64,000 nt of DNA from assembly GCA_015257455.1 (NCBI GenBank), contig JABZKD010000005.1:1-64000 (forward strand), in the 5' to 3' direction. The notes under the pieces are model-generated. The model did not search any database, was not told where the DNA came from, and was given only the letters and a program-made list of their open reading frames with translations. Shown here piece after piece: positions 25,701-33,345 of the stretch (positions are counted from its first letter, which is position 1; every line of letters begins with the position of its first letter). The position numbers and the translations under genes are program-made. This stretch comes from Nanosynbacter sp. Its GTDB lineage: Bacteria > Patescibacteriota > Saccharimonadia > Saccharimonadales > Saccharimonadaceae.

Positions 25701-25999
25701 CTATAAGGAATTCTATCGCGTTTATTTTCTGGTATACCCATAGCTGCAAAATCGTAATAAATCCAGGTTACACCCGAATAATTTTGGTGTACGGTGTAGC
25801 AGATACTCTTGCTACACCCCTCTACTGGATGACCACTACCACCATCGTGTTTGCCAGTTTGGGGAGGTTTTGGTGGGTCCACCGCAAAAATATCTTGATT
25901 AATGTGTAAACCAAAAATCAAAGAAAAAAGAATTACAGATACTAAGAATAATATTTTTTGATAAATAGATTTTAACCCAAGAATATTCTTTACCTTCAT
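22694..25999 (-). CDS. large secreted or surface protein, 1101 aa
   Basis: An N-terminal signal-like helix (ILFLVSVILFSLIFGLHI) is followed by a long extracellular part with many cysteines, some spaced like disulfide pairs (EGCSKSICYT, CLRRKK), and aromatic, Gly- and Asn-rich stretches. Near residues 900-1060 there is a regular beta region (MFVDGTLTIDRNINI, DFPQVLIFAKKINITSNV, TITGPVFARKLILN) resembling a beta-solenoid, and the C-terminus reads TLRADAYFWAYRQ. No membrane anchor is seen at the end. Leaderless start six bases after TGT TAATAT. I do not recognise the family. Size and context suggest a surface structure or adhesin. Confidence 0.75.
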   Translation of the reverse strand: MKVKNILGLKSIYQKILFLVSVILFSLIFGLHINQDIFAVDPPKPPQTGKHDGGSGHPVEGCSKSICYTVHQNYSGVTWIYYDFAAMGIPENKRDRIPYSTFANTPAAGYPKENQVLPTAKGDNAVTGCGRQSGVFIFGYNRYYRKTLQPTGGVSIPLSYSVYLAESEPKMVNDMEGGGSRLDIKNAEREYTGEKYMGYPDPEKLADWNRGNFSWFCAWPIKQEQKDNNPQPPAATAQTTCSQLSGNFGAYYKGNTSADTGVVNHSYSGTLGHNSWQKNFQGKNYVFAKPGDRVQFYETFCFPIQQVGIQTGSPHVSSADPPGESNFQIFAQKNGSENNQYLFGDSPVHDGNYHSIGRGNKRPFSGNGLEASDYGFTAYSPTQNASSEYGCQTNYYRMYAPKLTVGYQIPGFIDYQHGCNSADKTGSTTEVGTVISQGIRYDNLRAWYNEYTTWSGRDDAENVHHQSYNSFDSAGDARGSGASWGSQGNSTYEVKVPTGRSYCVHESERGCLRRKKEYIYVTHWKKEYPDSHVGTTTQNLGQTEKKSSVYTPYNFNTSIHSYIESSQGGVGFLGARISIGANYGVAPRANELVSKTPYATHTREDQTVKVYEMIVDENYPESKLQEQTIPNGNICRGSGIERCKLVDTVTGRINSVGKYTGEFLNTDTYDRTIPDDLPGGGLGKKYCTRSVIWPAASHDSDSNTVANNMSGSAMNGGNNLHHVSAASCVTLAKKPNFQVLGGGFYTNGTIKTALSEKAVGGGLGAYPSAETRSYGSWDEFGVLAAGKVLGFGSGAAMGYEEGYNFNLPRGGIMNAYYTFIGPTGPNSVVSGISNISHMTIANDKNGPGNSGISRIGSAVLARLKARFRDTIIRNSSNTITSLTSNETSAKNYLGLSQLYHQGDTSLSAMNSTANFYQFDRGGNLIARSNTTGEKLMNTLAMFVDGTLTIDRNINIAHETYNAVDDFPQVLIFAKKINITSNVTNIDAWLILDEDYGDNQIDTCSDNHYPNALSCNETLTITGPVFARKLILNRTAGSHTGGGRAGTHPLQTGPTGTYYAEGSIHPAEVFTLRADAYFWAYRQSLSGGQAYMVYSREIAPRY

Positions 26000-26005
26000 A
26001 TTTAT

Positions 26006-26014
26006 ATATTAACA
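26006..26014 (-). promoter_or_regulatory. extended -10 of a leaderless promoter
   Basis: Minus-strand TGT TAATAT, six bases before the ATG at 25999. Confidence 0.5.
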
Positions 26015-26036
26015 TAAGAACAATAAAATAAACTAA

Positions 26037-26069
26037 ATAAAAAACCACCCAAAACTTTGAGTGGTTTTA
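26037..26069 (-). terminator. intrinsic terminator after the secreted-protein gene
   Basis: Stem AAAACCAC / GTGGTTTT (26061-26068 with 26041-26048), with a T-rich tail on the minus strand. Confidence 0.85.
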
Positions 26070-26084
26070 GATAGAGATGTGGCT

Positions 26085-26981
26085 TTAACGAAGCTTCTTA
26101 ATGCCATTCATACTTTGAAACATTTTATGTACATTATACACATATGCAGAACAGTTTTCCGGATTCTCATCCTTAAAACAGTCGTTGATCAACTTAATTT
26201 TCTGCGCTACGTCTGTTAAGCACCATCCAGAGACATAAATTGGCCTGCTCGGATAGTATAACTTAACTGGATCTACGATTTTACCATAATTAGCATCATA
26301 CAAAGCACTTTCTTCCGGAGTTAATGAGCCATTAAGAACATTAACCCAAAAATTTTCTTGATACTGACTAAATGGGATGATATTCCAGTTATGATCATGC
26401 GATCCTGGAACGGTAATTCTCGTGCCGAATGGAAAACATTTTTCAGGGCTCGTATAAACTCTAACTTCTAACGATATGGGTATATATGTATTTACCTCAT
26501 CATTTCTGTCAAAGCAGAGCTTATTATCGGATCTGAAAAATTTTTTTCCACTACTTCCAATCATTTCAACTTCAAAATATTTAAGACTTGATTCGCTAAA
26601 ATCAAAGAAGTAGGTCTTCGTCCCATCTTCGTTCATACGATAGACATTATTGGAAAATTCCGAAGTATGAAAGTTCATTGCGGTAGCCCATTCGTTATAC
26701 ATGAGCTCCTGAGTGTCAAATCTCTGGAACAATCGCCAATCATATTTATCGAACTGACGATTCTCAGCAGCTAACTGCTGAGCAGGATACTGATATTTCA
26801 TAGTATCGTATGTAACACCTTGAACATCCGTGTTCGCAGTGTTAGTGGTGGAACTTTGACTGCCTTGGTTGGCGCTAGGTTTTAACCCCAAGACGCCGGC
26901 CTCAGCGACCAAAGAAGAATTCACAGTGGAAACAGAAATCACTGCTACAGCCAACAGACTAGCAAAAATATTACGTTTCAT
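26085..26981 (-). CDS. secreted protein with signal peptide
   Basis: 298 aa from the ATG at 26981, which begins MKRNIFASLLAVAVISV; AGAGGTG lies before this start. Signal peptide with probable cleavage after AEA, then a Ser/Thr/Asn linker and a soluble domain of about 240 aa with six cysteines, most in the C-terminal half (KCFPF, WCLT, DCFKDENPENCSAY). No membrane segment follows, so it is probably released or wall-associated. Not recognised. The mRNA leader carries a perfect hairpin just upstream of the ribosome site. Confidence 0.75.
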   Translation of the reverse strand: MKRNIFASLLAVAVISVSTVNSSLVAEAGVLGLKPSANQGSQSSTTNTANTDVQGVTYDTMKYQYPAQQLAAENRQFDKYDWRLFQRFDTQELMYNEWATAMNFHTSEFSNNVYRMNEDGTKTYFFDFSESSLKYFEVEMIGSSGKKFFRSDNKLCFDRNDEVNTYIPISLEVRVYTSPEKCFPFGTRITVPGSHDHNWNIIPFSQYQENFWVNVLNGSLTPEESALYDANYGKIVDPVKLYYPSRPIYVSGWCLTDVAQKIKLINDCFKDENPENCSAYVYNVHKMFQSMNGIKKLR

Positions 26982-27003
26982 AATACACCTCTTTCTGAAT
27001 GAA

Positions 27004-27026
27004 CTACTCTGGCCTATCCAGAGTAG
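27004..27026 (-). promoter_or_regulatory. leader hairpin upstream of the secreted-protein gene
   Basis: Perfect nine-base stem CTACTCTGG / CCAGAGTAG with a five-base loop, a few bases before the ribosome site, inside a leader of about 75 nt that follows a TATAAT box near 27065. There is no T tail, so a stability or control element is likelier than a terminator. Confidence 0.55.
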
Positions 27027-27164
27027 CAACATGGGCTTCTCTCTGAATATCAGAATCTGATTGCATTATATAACATTTATGGTTAAATGTCAATATGTGC
27101 GTAATAGCTCAGGACCTTTGCAACGTAGATATTATAATAAATATAAAATTATGGATCCAATGCG

Positions 27165-27581
27165 ATGAATAGACAAGAAATTATAAGACGGCTAAGAGGT
27201 TTAGAATTACCTAAAAATGAATACTACGTTCTCTCTGGGGCGTCACTAGTATTACGGGGGATTCGCGAAATATGTTCTGATATCGACTTATGCATATCCG
27301 AAGAATTATTTAGTGATGTAAAAGATAGATTAAAGATGACACCTGACAAATTAAATTCTTGCAATTTCTATCACTTAAGTGACGCATTGGAGATAGTTGT
27401 TGATAAAAAAGATCATTTTAATATGGAAGAGGGTGATGAATTTAATCTTGAAGATATCAAAACTATTTTGGCTTTTAAGGAATCACGTAATCTCCCCAAG
27501 GACCAGCAGGACATAACCAATATAAAGAAATATTTAAATAAAAAATCCCCGAGCGAAAAAGTAAATCCTCTCATATCGTAA
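27165..27581 (+). CDS. nucleotidyltransferase-like protein
   Basis: 138 aa. The segment NEYYVLSGASLVLRGIR followed by CSDIDLCIS has the Gly-[ST] helix and D-x-D pattern of the minimal nucleotidyltransferase fold (kin to AbiEii and aminoglycoside adenylyltransferases). The C-terminal half is acidic and helical with FKESRNLPKDQQDI, similar to the tail of such proteins that act on substrates by sequence unknown. A TATAAT box lies about 28 bases upstream; the ribosome site is weak. No obvious antitoxin partner is adjacent, although the ASCH gene follows closely. Confidence 0.65.
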   Translation: MNRQEIIRRLRGLELPKNEYYVLSGASLVLRGIREICSDIDLCISEELFSDVKDRLKMTPDKLNSCNFYHLSDALEIVVDKKDHFNMEEGDEFNLEDIKTILAFKESRNLPKDQQDITNIKKYLNKKSPSEKVNPLIS

Positions 27582-27589
27582 CACTGTAA

Positions 27590-27595
27590 TATAAT
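27590..27595 (+). promoter_or_regulatory. -10 box of a leaderless promoter
   Basis: TATAAT, six bases before the ATG at 27602. Confidence 0.6.
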
Positions 27596-27601
27596 AAAGA
27601 T

Positions 27602-27940
27602 ATGAAAGTACACGAGATGAATTTGCAGTCAAAATATTTTGATTTCATTAAGGACGGGACTAAGCGAATCGAGCTTCGTCTTTATGACGAAAAGAGACAA
27701 TCAATTCAAATTGGGGATATTATTGAGTTCACCAAATCTGAGGATGAAAAATTCAAGGCGGAGGTGGTTGGCCTATTGCGATATGATTCTTTTGCTGACT
27801 TATTTGAAGATTTCGATATTTCTATTCTCGCGGATAGTTCTATGACAAAGCAAGAACTACTAGAGGTGCTTGGAGAATTTTATTCTGAAGAGAAACAGGC
27901 GGAATTTGGAGTGATTGGAATCCGCATTAAACTAATCTAA
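27602..27940 (+). CDS. ASCH-domain protein
   Basis: 112 aa. MKVHEMNLQSKYFDFI followed by GTKRIELRLYDEKRQ and IQIGDIIEF is the start of the ASCH (PUA-like) fold, which binds RNA or modified nucleotides; some members cut N4-acetylcytidine. The Lys/Glu/Arg pattern KxxELRL in this family carries the active or binding site. Leaderless start, 20 bp after the nucleotidyltransferase-like gene. Confidence 0.75.
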   Translation: MKVHEMNLQSKYFDFIKDGTKRIELRLYDEKRQSIQIGDIIEFTKSEDEKFKAEVVGLLRYDSFADLFEDFDISILADSSMTKQELLEVLGEFYSEEKQAEFGVIGIRIKLI

Positions 27941-27959
27941 AGGTAAATGAAAAATTTAA

Positions 27960-28064
27960 GTAGAGAAAGCTACAGAGAAACTTACTTCTAAAGGGTTTAA
28001 AGTTCATCATTTAACAGATGATGATGTACTGTTTTTCGACGGAATTAACTATACAATATTGTAG
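27960..28064 (+). pseudogene. small coding remnant
   Basis: A 34-codon stretch with protein-like composition (KGFKVHHLTDDDVLFF, then DGINYTIL and a stop) has no start codon and is preceded closely by a stop in its frame. A second frame from 27948 (MKNLSRESYRETYF) ends where this becomes coding, so a frameshifted or truncated gene is likely. Family unknown. Confidence 0.3.
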
Positions 28065-28078
28065 TTGAGCTATTTTTA

Positions 28079-28468
28079 TTATTCTCTAATATAGTCAGTA
28101 TACTCTGGGGAGTAGGAGACGGTGTCCTGAATTTTTCCCGGGTCAAATAGACCAATTTCAACGTTATCTGATGGATGAAATTCAGTGGCAGAGTCTAATT
28201 CTAATTCATAAATAATGAAGATAAGTGGTCTATTCGCTGCAGCATCAATCATCTTAAAGATTTTGGGACCGGAAGTGATGATAAACTCGCCTACGCCAAT
28301 TTCTTCAGTTAATTCCCTTTTTAGGGCTTCATCTATAGTCTCGTAATGCTCAATCCCGCCACCCGGCAAATCCCACTTCTTACCATCTTCTTTAACTAAG
28401 AGAGTTTTTCCGTTAAAGTTGATTTTGGCTTTGATGGAAACTCGGTAGTAGGGACTTTTGATTTGCAT
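28079..28468 (-). CDS. NUDIX hydrolase
   Basis: 129 aa. The Nudix box is GGIEHYETIDEALKREL followed by TEEIG, matching G-x5-E-x7-R-E-U-x-E-E-x-G-U. Such enzymes cleave nucleoside diphosphates linked to another group, often for pool cleaning. The LPGGG before the box is typical of MutT-like members. It lies directly downstream of ftsH. Substrate unknown. Confidence 0.9.
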   Translation of the reverse strand: MQIKSPYYRVSIKAKINFNGKTLLVKEDGKKWDLPGGGIEHYETIDEALKRELTEEIGVGEFIITSGPKIFKMIDAAANRPLIFIIYELELDSATEFHPSDNVEIGLFDPGKIQDTVSYSPEYTDYIRE

Positions 28469-28483
28469 AGGTTTGACGTTCTT

Positions 28484-28555
28484 TTATTAGTAAAGTTTAG
28501 CGTTCTATTATTAGCAAGGTTTAGCGTTCTCTTATTAGTAAAGTTTAGCTTCTTT
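28484..28555. repeat. three 24-bp tandem repeats carrying the ftsH stop codon
   Basis: Double TAA stops on the minus strand recur at 28535, 28511 and 28487, exactly 24 bp (eight codons) apart, within units like TTATTAGTAAAGTTTAGCG. The first unit encodes the final residues of FtsH; the others lie in the 3' untranslated region in the same frame. Confidence 0.9.
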
Positions 28556-30487
28556 TGGCAGCTTGCTACCTTCGAAAATATCCTTGAGATCCTCTTCTTC
28601 GAGGGTTTCTTTTTCGAGAAGCGCGTTGGCTACACGATCGAGAATTTCACGGTTAGCAAGCAAAACAGCTTCCGCGCGCTTAGCGGCTTCGTCGGTAAAG
28701 GCACGCATTTCTTGATCGATGAGCTCGGCAGTCTTTTCGGAATAAGGCTTGCCACTAGTGAGAGCGTAGTAAGACGATTCGTCGGATGGAAAAACTTGAT
28801 TACGAGTCTTGGTACCGAGACCTTCGCGAAGAATCATATCCTTGCTGAGTTCGGCAATATGTTTCAAATCTGAAGAGGCACCAGTGGTGACGCGGTCTTC
28901 ACCGAAGATAATTTTCTCCGCAATACGACCACCCATCGCGCGAGCCATCACATCCTTGAGTTCGTAAATATTTTTGTAGCTACGATCTTCTGGTGGCAAG
29001 AACCAAGTGACACCACCGGTATGACCACGAGGAATAATGGTGATTTTATGCACTGGATCGGAATCTGGAAGAACGTGTCCAACTACCGCATGACCAGCTT
29101 CATGATAAGCGGTGAGCTTCTTTTCTTCGTCGTTCATCACCTTGGATTTGCGTTCTGGACCAATCGCCACACGTTCGAAAGCCTCGGTGAGATCCTTATT
29201 GGTGATTTCTTTGTGGCCAAGTCTCGCGGCAGTAATAGCGGCTTCATTAGCAATATTAGCTAGGTCTGCCCCAGAGGAGCCGGCAGTTTTTTTGGCAAGA
29301 GATTCAAGATCAATCGATTCGATAGCTGGTTTATTCTTAAAATGCACCTTCAAAATTTCGAGACGATCCTTGCGCTCCGGCAAAGTTACCTCGACATGAC
29401 GATCGAAACGACCTGGGCGAAGTAGAGCCTTGTCGAGCATATCGATACGGTTAGTCGCGGCAATCACGATGACGCCAGATTCATTATCAAAACCATCCAT
29501 CTCAACGAGAATTTGGTTCAAAGTTTGCTCATCTTCACGACCGGCACCACCACGAGAATCGCGCTTGTGGGCTACGGCATCAATTTCATCGATGAAGATA
29601 ATGCTTGGAGCGTTTTTCTTGGCCTTGCTGAAGAGGTCGCGGACACGAGAAGCACCGACACCGACGAACATTTCGGCAAATTCAGAACCAGAAATACTAA
29701 AGAATGGAACATTGGCCTCACCAGCAACAGCACGCGCCATCAAAGTTTTACCAGTACCCGGATCACCAGCTAGAAGTACGCCGCGAGGGATTTTGGCACC
29801 AAGTTTTTCGTATTTTTTAGGATTCTTGAGAAAATCGACGATTTCGGAAAGATCTTGCTTAGCAGCTTCGTTACCAGCCACATCTTCGAATAAGACGCGT
29901 TTTTTATCTGGACCGTAAAGTTTGGCACGAGATTTACCAAAGCTCATACTTTCCTTATTCACACTTTGCGCTTGACCAAGCATGCGACTAAAGAGGAAGA
30001 TCGCGATAGCAATTGGGATGAGAAGAGAGGCAATATTTAGAATAATGCCAAGAAGATCGATATCATCAGAATAGGTGATATTTGGGTATTTTTTCAGACA
30101 TTCAGTGGCATCGTTGCCGGACTTGTCAGCACATTTAACGGTGAGACCTTGGTCATAAAGAGTGCCAGCGCCATCCTTGCGGGAATACTTTTTGGCTTTT
30201 TGATCTTTATAGGTGATAGTGAGGTTATTACCAGAGACGTTAATTTCCTGGATTTTGCCATTTTCTTGATTGGCTTCGGCGATGACCTCAGAAAGTGGAA
30301 CGTCCTTATGGGTATTTTCACCATTACCGGTGACATAATTCCAAAAAGCGAGTGAGAGTACGAGGAGAAGTAGGGTCGAAAAAATCGAACGGAAGGTGTT
30401 CGAAGGGCCATTTTTCTTCGATTTGTTATTATTTGATTTCACAAATTTGATTTTAGGGCGATTCGAATCAGTATTTGAATTATTCAT
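28535..30487 (-). CDS. ftsH: ATP-dependent zinc metalloprotease FtsH
   Basis: 650 aa. Two membrane helices (about 33-55 and 150-172) around a small outer domain, then an AAA+ module with Walker A GDPGTGKT, Walker [11 protein letters not shown], the second region of homology with LLRPGRFDR, and the zinc protease site HEAGH (in [12 protein letters not shown]) with the third ligand Asp further on. It degrades misfolded and selected membrane proteins. Alone in its unit. The ATG lies seven bases after TGT TAAAAT, so this housekeeping gene should be leaderless. Confidence 0.97.
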   Translation of the reverse strand: MNNSNTDSNRPKIKFVKSNNNKSKKNGPSNTFRSIFSTLLLLVLSLAFWNYVTGNGENTHKDVPLSEVIAEANQENGKIQEINVSGNNLTITYKDQKAKKYSRKDGAGTLYDQGLTVKCADKSGNDATECLKKYPNITYSDDIDLLGIILNIASLLIPIAIAIFLFSRMLGQAQSVNKESMSFGKSRAKLYGPDKKRVLFEDVAGNEAAKQDLSEIVDFLKNPKKYEKLGAKIPRGVLLAGDPGTGKTLMARAVAGEANVPFFSISGSEFAEMFVGVGASRVRDLFSKAKKNAPSIIFIDEIDAVAHKRDSRGGAGREDEQTLNQILVEMDGFDNESGVIVIAATNRIDMLDKALLRPGRFDRHVEVTLPERKDRLEILKVHFKNKPAIESIDLESLAKKTAGSSGADLANIANEAAITAARLGHKEITNKDLTEAFERVAIGPERKSKVMNDEEKKLTAYHEAGHAVVGHVLPDSDPVHKITIIPRGHTGGVTWFLPPEDRSYKNIYELKDVMARAMGGRIAEKIIFGEDRVTTGASSDLKHIAELSKDMILREGLGTKTRNQVFPSDESSYYALTSGKPYSEKTAELIDQEMRAFTDEAAKRAEAVLLANREILDRVANALLEKETLEEEDLKDIFEGSKLPKEAKLY

Positions 30488-30494
30488 ATCTATA

Positions 30495-30503
30495 ATTTTA
30501 ACA
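30495..30503 (-). promoter_or_regulatory. extended -10 of the ftsH promoter
   Basis: Minus-strand TGT TAAAAT, seven bases before the ATG at 30487. Confidence 0.65.
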
Positions 30504-30509
30504 TATTTA

Positions 30510-30538
30510 TTGCATAATTAACGGAAATGTGGTAGATT
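30510..30538 (+). promoter_or_regulatory. promoter of tRNA-Pro
   Basis: TTGCAT, 17 bases, TAGATT, then 15 bases to the tRNA 5' end. It is divergent from the ftsH promoter. Confidence 0.6.
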
Positions 30539-30553
30539 AAAAGAGTAGTGTTT

Positions 30554-30629
30554 CGGGGCGTGGCACAGTTGGTAGCGCGCGGCGTTTGGGACGCTGAGGT
30601 CGCAAGTTCGAGTCTTGTCGCCCCGACCA
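30554..30629 (+). tRNA. tRNA-Pro (anticodon TGG)
   Basis: 76 nt with CCA encoded. Acceptor CGGGGCG / CGCCCCG, anticodon loop TTTGGGA gives TGG, T-arm AAGTTCGAGTCTT. A 29-nt copy of its 3' end lies 112 bp downstream. Confidence 0.95.
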
Positions 30630-30641
30630 CATCAAGTATTG

Positions 30642-30667
30642 CGACTATTTACATGGTCGTTTTTTAT
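30642..30667 (+). terminator. intrinsic terminator of tRNA-Pro, copy 1
   Basis: Seven-base stem CGACTAT / ATGGTCG with loop TTAC, then TTTTTT. An identical 34-base block recurs at 30833-30866. Confidence 0.8.
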
Positions 30668-30712
30668 TTACGCTTGTCTTAATCGAACTTGCGGAACGTC
30701 CCAAGGGGTAAA

Positions 30713-30741
30713 CGCAAGTTCGAGTCTTGTCGCCCCGACCA
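30713..30741 (+). repeat. 29-nt duplicate of the tRNA-Pro 3' end
   Basis: Identical to 30601-30629 (T-arm, 3' acceptor strand and CCA) with no 5' half, so it is not a functional tRNA. The preceding bases (TCGAACTTGCG) are an inverted copy of part of it. Confidence 0.85.
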
Positions 30742-30832
30742 TTCAAGGAGGAAAAATAAAGGAAATTCATTTTCTTTATTTGACCGACGCAGAATGGAAA
30801 GATTTTGCAATAGCAAAAGCTTACCATTATCA

Positions 30833-30866
30833 TATTGCGACTATTTACATGGTCGTTTTTTATTTA
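30833..30866 (+). terminator. second copy of the tRNA-Pro terminator
   Basis: All 34 bases are identical to 30637-30670. With the tRNA fragment at 30713 it shows that the region behind the tRNA was duplicated or received an insertion. Confidence 0.8.
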
Positions 30867-30876
30867 TATTTAATTT

Positions 30877-31407
30877 TTAAAACTTAAGTTCGCGTAAATC
30901 ATCTAGATTTATCCCGCGCTCCAAATACAAAGATTTAATATCAGTAGTGATAATTTCTTCCTCATCAAAACCTAAAAGCTCTGCGCAGGTTTTTACATCC
31001 TCAACTTTTTCTGATTCGATTTCGAGAAGATAGCCGAGCTTTGGCCAATGATCTATTGAGATTTTGGAGTCGCCTAAAAGAAATTCATCTCTGGTATTTT
31101 CCTGGTAAGTTTTATGCGACAGACCCAGTTTTTCGAGAATCATCAAAGCTTCATCAAAATCATTTACCGTAACTTCCCATTCATTGGTCCCCAAAAGCGA
31201 GTCGTCGACAATCTCTTTTACGGTTAAAGTTGTTTTCTTACCGTCCGTTCGGAGTCTCCCCCAACGAGCGTTGGATTTTGGAATTGAATCAAAAGTATAT
31301 CGTTTAAAATTATAAAAACCTAATGGCTTGGCATTTAATTCTAAGAGTTTATTTTTGGTCTCTTCTGGATTAATATTGATGATTCTACCTTCAATTTCTA
31401 TAGACAT
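30877..31407 (-). CDS. CYTH-domain protein (class IV adenylate cyclase / thiamine-triphosphatase fold)
   Basis: 176 aa. Begins MSIEIEGRI, the ExExK-like signature with Arg in place of Lys, followed by the CyaB-type pattern RYTFDSIP, RWGRLRTDGKKTTLTVKE, WEVTVNDFDEALMILEKLG, ISIDHWPKLGYLLEIE. CYTH enzymes bind triphosphates in a beta-tunnel and hydrolyse or cyclise them. The acidic and basic tunnel residues seem kept. The real substrate (a triphosphate, ATP or polyphosphate) cannot be told. Confidence 0.85.
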   Translation of the reverse strand: MSIEIEGRIININPEETKNKLLELNAKPLGFYNFKRYTFDSIPKSNARWGRLRTDGKKTTLTVKEIVDDSLLGTNEWEVTVNDFDEALMILEKLGLSHKTYQENTRDEFLLGDSKISIDHWPKLGYLLEIESEKVEDVKTCAELLGFDEEEIITTDIKSLYLERGINLDDLRELKF

Positions 31408-31446
31408 AAATATTCCTAATTACATACTAAATATAACATTATTAGA

Positions 31447-31476
31447 AAAAAATAGGCCTCCTGTTGAGACCTATTG
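31447..31476 (-). terminator. intrinsic terminator of the radical SAM gene
   Basis: Stem AATAGGTCTC / GAGGCCTATT with one mismatch, followed on the minus strand by seven T. The stop codon at 31471 lies within the stem. Confidence 0.8.
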
Positions 31477-32514
31477 TTTTGAAAATGAAACTAAACAAAA
31501 CTTACCGATAAGATTATTATAGTCGTTGTAGTATAATGATAAAATTTCATCACAAAGTTGCGACGAAAAGAATGAATCATACGGTGCAGTACGCTCCATG
31601 CGCATAATGCAAAATCCAATATAGTAATTATTTTCTGTGTCAATATAGACTCTTGGTCCAGAAAAACCCTCTACGCAATCGGTTTCAGAATAAGGACAAC
31701 CAGAACAAGCATTATTGAGGATAATTCGTCTTATTTTTTTGTTGACTATTTTAACACCATTTTTAACTTCGTATGTAATTTGCTCATCGGATACACCGGC
31801 AATAATTTTACGTTCAATTGGTGTAGCCCCAATACGAACCAATAACTCTTCTATGGCTGATTCGGATTCTTTAATATTACTTAAGTCAGGTTGAATTTCA
31901 ATCTGTAGACTATTTTTGTAATAGTTAATTAATTCTATTACTTTATTGATTGACAAAAAATCGGAAACTACCATATTAGCTGCAACATAAATACCCTCTT
32001 TTATAGATAAATCTATTGCCTCATGCATGCGTCGTATTTTATTCTCGTAAAATGACTTGTCCAGATGATAATTATTTTGAGTTCTTTGAATATCCCATCC
32101 AGTTAAACCCAATATATTAAAATTTATACCGTCGATTCCAGCATCAATAATATCCTTTATTCTGTCGCCACCAGTTTCACCACTAGATATCATTTTGACT
32201 GTGAGTCCTAAACCTTTAAGTGACGCAATGATATCTTCGGCATGCATATTAAGTGACGGTTCTCCGCCAGTGAGGTGGACATCTTCTACATCAAGCCTAT
32301 ACTTTGCTTGCTTAAAGAGGCTTAAGAAATTATCATCCACAGACATTTCTCCAGGATATAGCCTGCAATGGTTCTTCTTTGAAAAAATTGATACTCTATT
32401 CGAGCTGGCCCTCCGTACCAATGTCCCCTCATTGTGACAAAAACGACAAGAAAGACCACATTTATCAGTGATTTTTGCTCTTATTGAATTATTAATAGTA
32501 ACTATAGTTTTCAT
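31471..32514 (-). CDS. radical SAM protein, MoaA-like
   Basis: 347 aa. The CxxxCxxC cluster motif is CGLSCRFC at about residues 19-26, followed by the GGEPSLN motif (LTGGEPSL) and later TIM-barrel strands. Near the C-terminus CSGCPYSETDC and a further Cys suggest an auxiliary iron-sulfur cluster of the SPASM or Twitch kind. The lysine-rich N-terminal loop after the cluster (RRASSNRVSIFSKKNHC) is unusual and carries an extra Cys. It is not part of a molybdopterin operon; GGGGG lies before the ATG. No precursor-peptide gene is seen within 300 bp. Substrate unknown, possibly a peptide or nucleotide. Confidence 0.85.
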   Translation of the reverse strand: MKTIVTINNSIRAKITDKCGLSCRFCHNEGTLVRRASSNRVSIFSKKNHCRLYPGEMSVDDNFLSLFKQAKYRLDVEDVHLTGGEPSLNMHAEDIIASLKGLGLTVKMISSGETGGDRIKDIIDAGIDGINFNILGLTGWDIQRTQNNYHLDKSFYENKIRRMHEAIDLSIKEGIYVAANMVVSDFLSINKVIELINYYKNSLQIEIQPDLSNIKESESAIEELLVRIGATPIERKIIAGVSDEQITYEVKNGVKIVNKKIRRIILNNACSGCPYSETDCVEGFSGPRVYIDTENNYYIGFCIMRMERTAPYDSFFSSQLCDEILSLYYNDYNNLIGKFCLVSFSKQ

Positions 32515-32628
32515 TTTTCCCCCTTTTTCAAAAAATACTAAGAAAATCTTAATGTGATTACTTCTAACTAGATAATATACAAATTAAGAGAAAAAGCAAT
32601 ATTTAATATTAACCCTCACAAGATGTCA

Positions 32629-33297
32629 TTAGGCGCAATAAATAATCGCGAGGGTTTCGGCGACACGAAAACTAGCGACTTTGGCTTGATGGGCTTTCAG
32701 CCATTCATCCACGGCACGAGAGGAACCTGGTAATTCTGGATTATTATAATCATGCACAATTATTACGCCACCTTGTGACATTTTTTCGGCAACGAGACGC
32801 AGACTGGTTTTAATAGATTGATACAAATCGCCGTCCAGAAAGGCGTAGGAAATTTTTTCCGGTATATCATATATGATATCAAGATCGTCAAAAAAGGCTT
32901 TCTTGATTTTAGGAAGTTTAAGCCCCATTTTCTTAAATTTTTCAATAACTTCGCGTTTGGTAACGAGTAGTTCCCCAGCCTGAAAAGCGTCACCAGCTGC
33001 CGAATTATCTTCACGAGTTTTAGCAGGAAGTCCTTCAAAAGAATCGTAGAGCCAGAGCATTTTCTGACTTGCCTGAGCGGCTTGATTTTCCGATTGGGTA
33101 GGGACGCCATACCCCATCGATTCTAAAAGTTTTTGATAAAGTACAGAGGTGTCAGCCTTATAGCAACCAAACTCTACAACGTCACCCGGTATATTATGAG
33201 TTAAGGTTTTTGTGAGTTCCTGCAAAAGAATTTCTGTCTCACGAGCGGTGACTTGCTGCATGTAATCCTGATTTTTGGAAGAATTTTTGGCTTTCAT
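32629..33297 (-). CDS. TylF/MycF-type O-methyltransferase
   Basis: 222 aa. GDVVEFGCYKADTS is the SAM-binding loop, WLYDSFEGLP and AFLDGDLYQSIKTSL carry the metal-binding acidic residues, and GGVIIVHDYNNPELPGSSRAV is the family's C-terminal signature. Macrocin-type enzymes methylate sugar or polyketide hydroxyls in a metal-dependent way. Here it could modify a surface glycan. It lies next to the radical SAM gene, but a real operon link is not shown. Confidence 0.88.
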   Translation of the reverse strand: MKAKNSSKNQDYMQQVTARETEILLQELTKTLTHNIPGDVVEFGCYKADTSVLYQKLLESMGYGVPTQSENQAAQASQKMLWLYDSFEGLPAKTREDNSAAGDAFQAGELLVTKREVIEKFKKMGLKLPKIKKAFFDDLDIIYDIPEKISYAFLDGDLYQSIKTSLRLVAEKMSQGGVIIVHDYNNPELPGSSRAVDEWLKAHQAKVASFRVAETLAIIYCA

Positions 33298-33345
33298 TTG
33301 ATGAATTTATTTTAGATTTTTCGACTGAATTTTATTTTGAGAAAA

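Noticed and set aside
28463..28873. Plus-strand frame with repeated LLLVKFSV-like peptides
   Set aside because: It is the antisense of the 24-bp repeats and ftsH end.
30645..30833. Minus-strand frame with GDKTRTCVYPLG
   Set aside because: Such peptides arise from reading across tRNA duplicates; no start signal.
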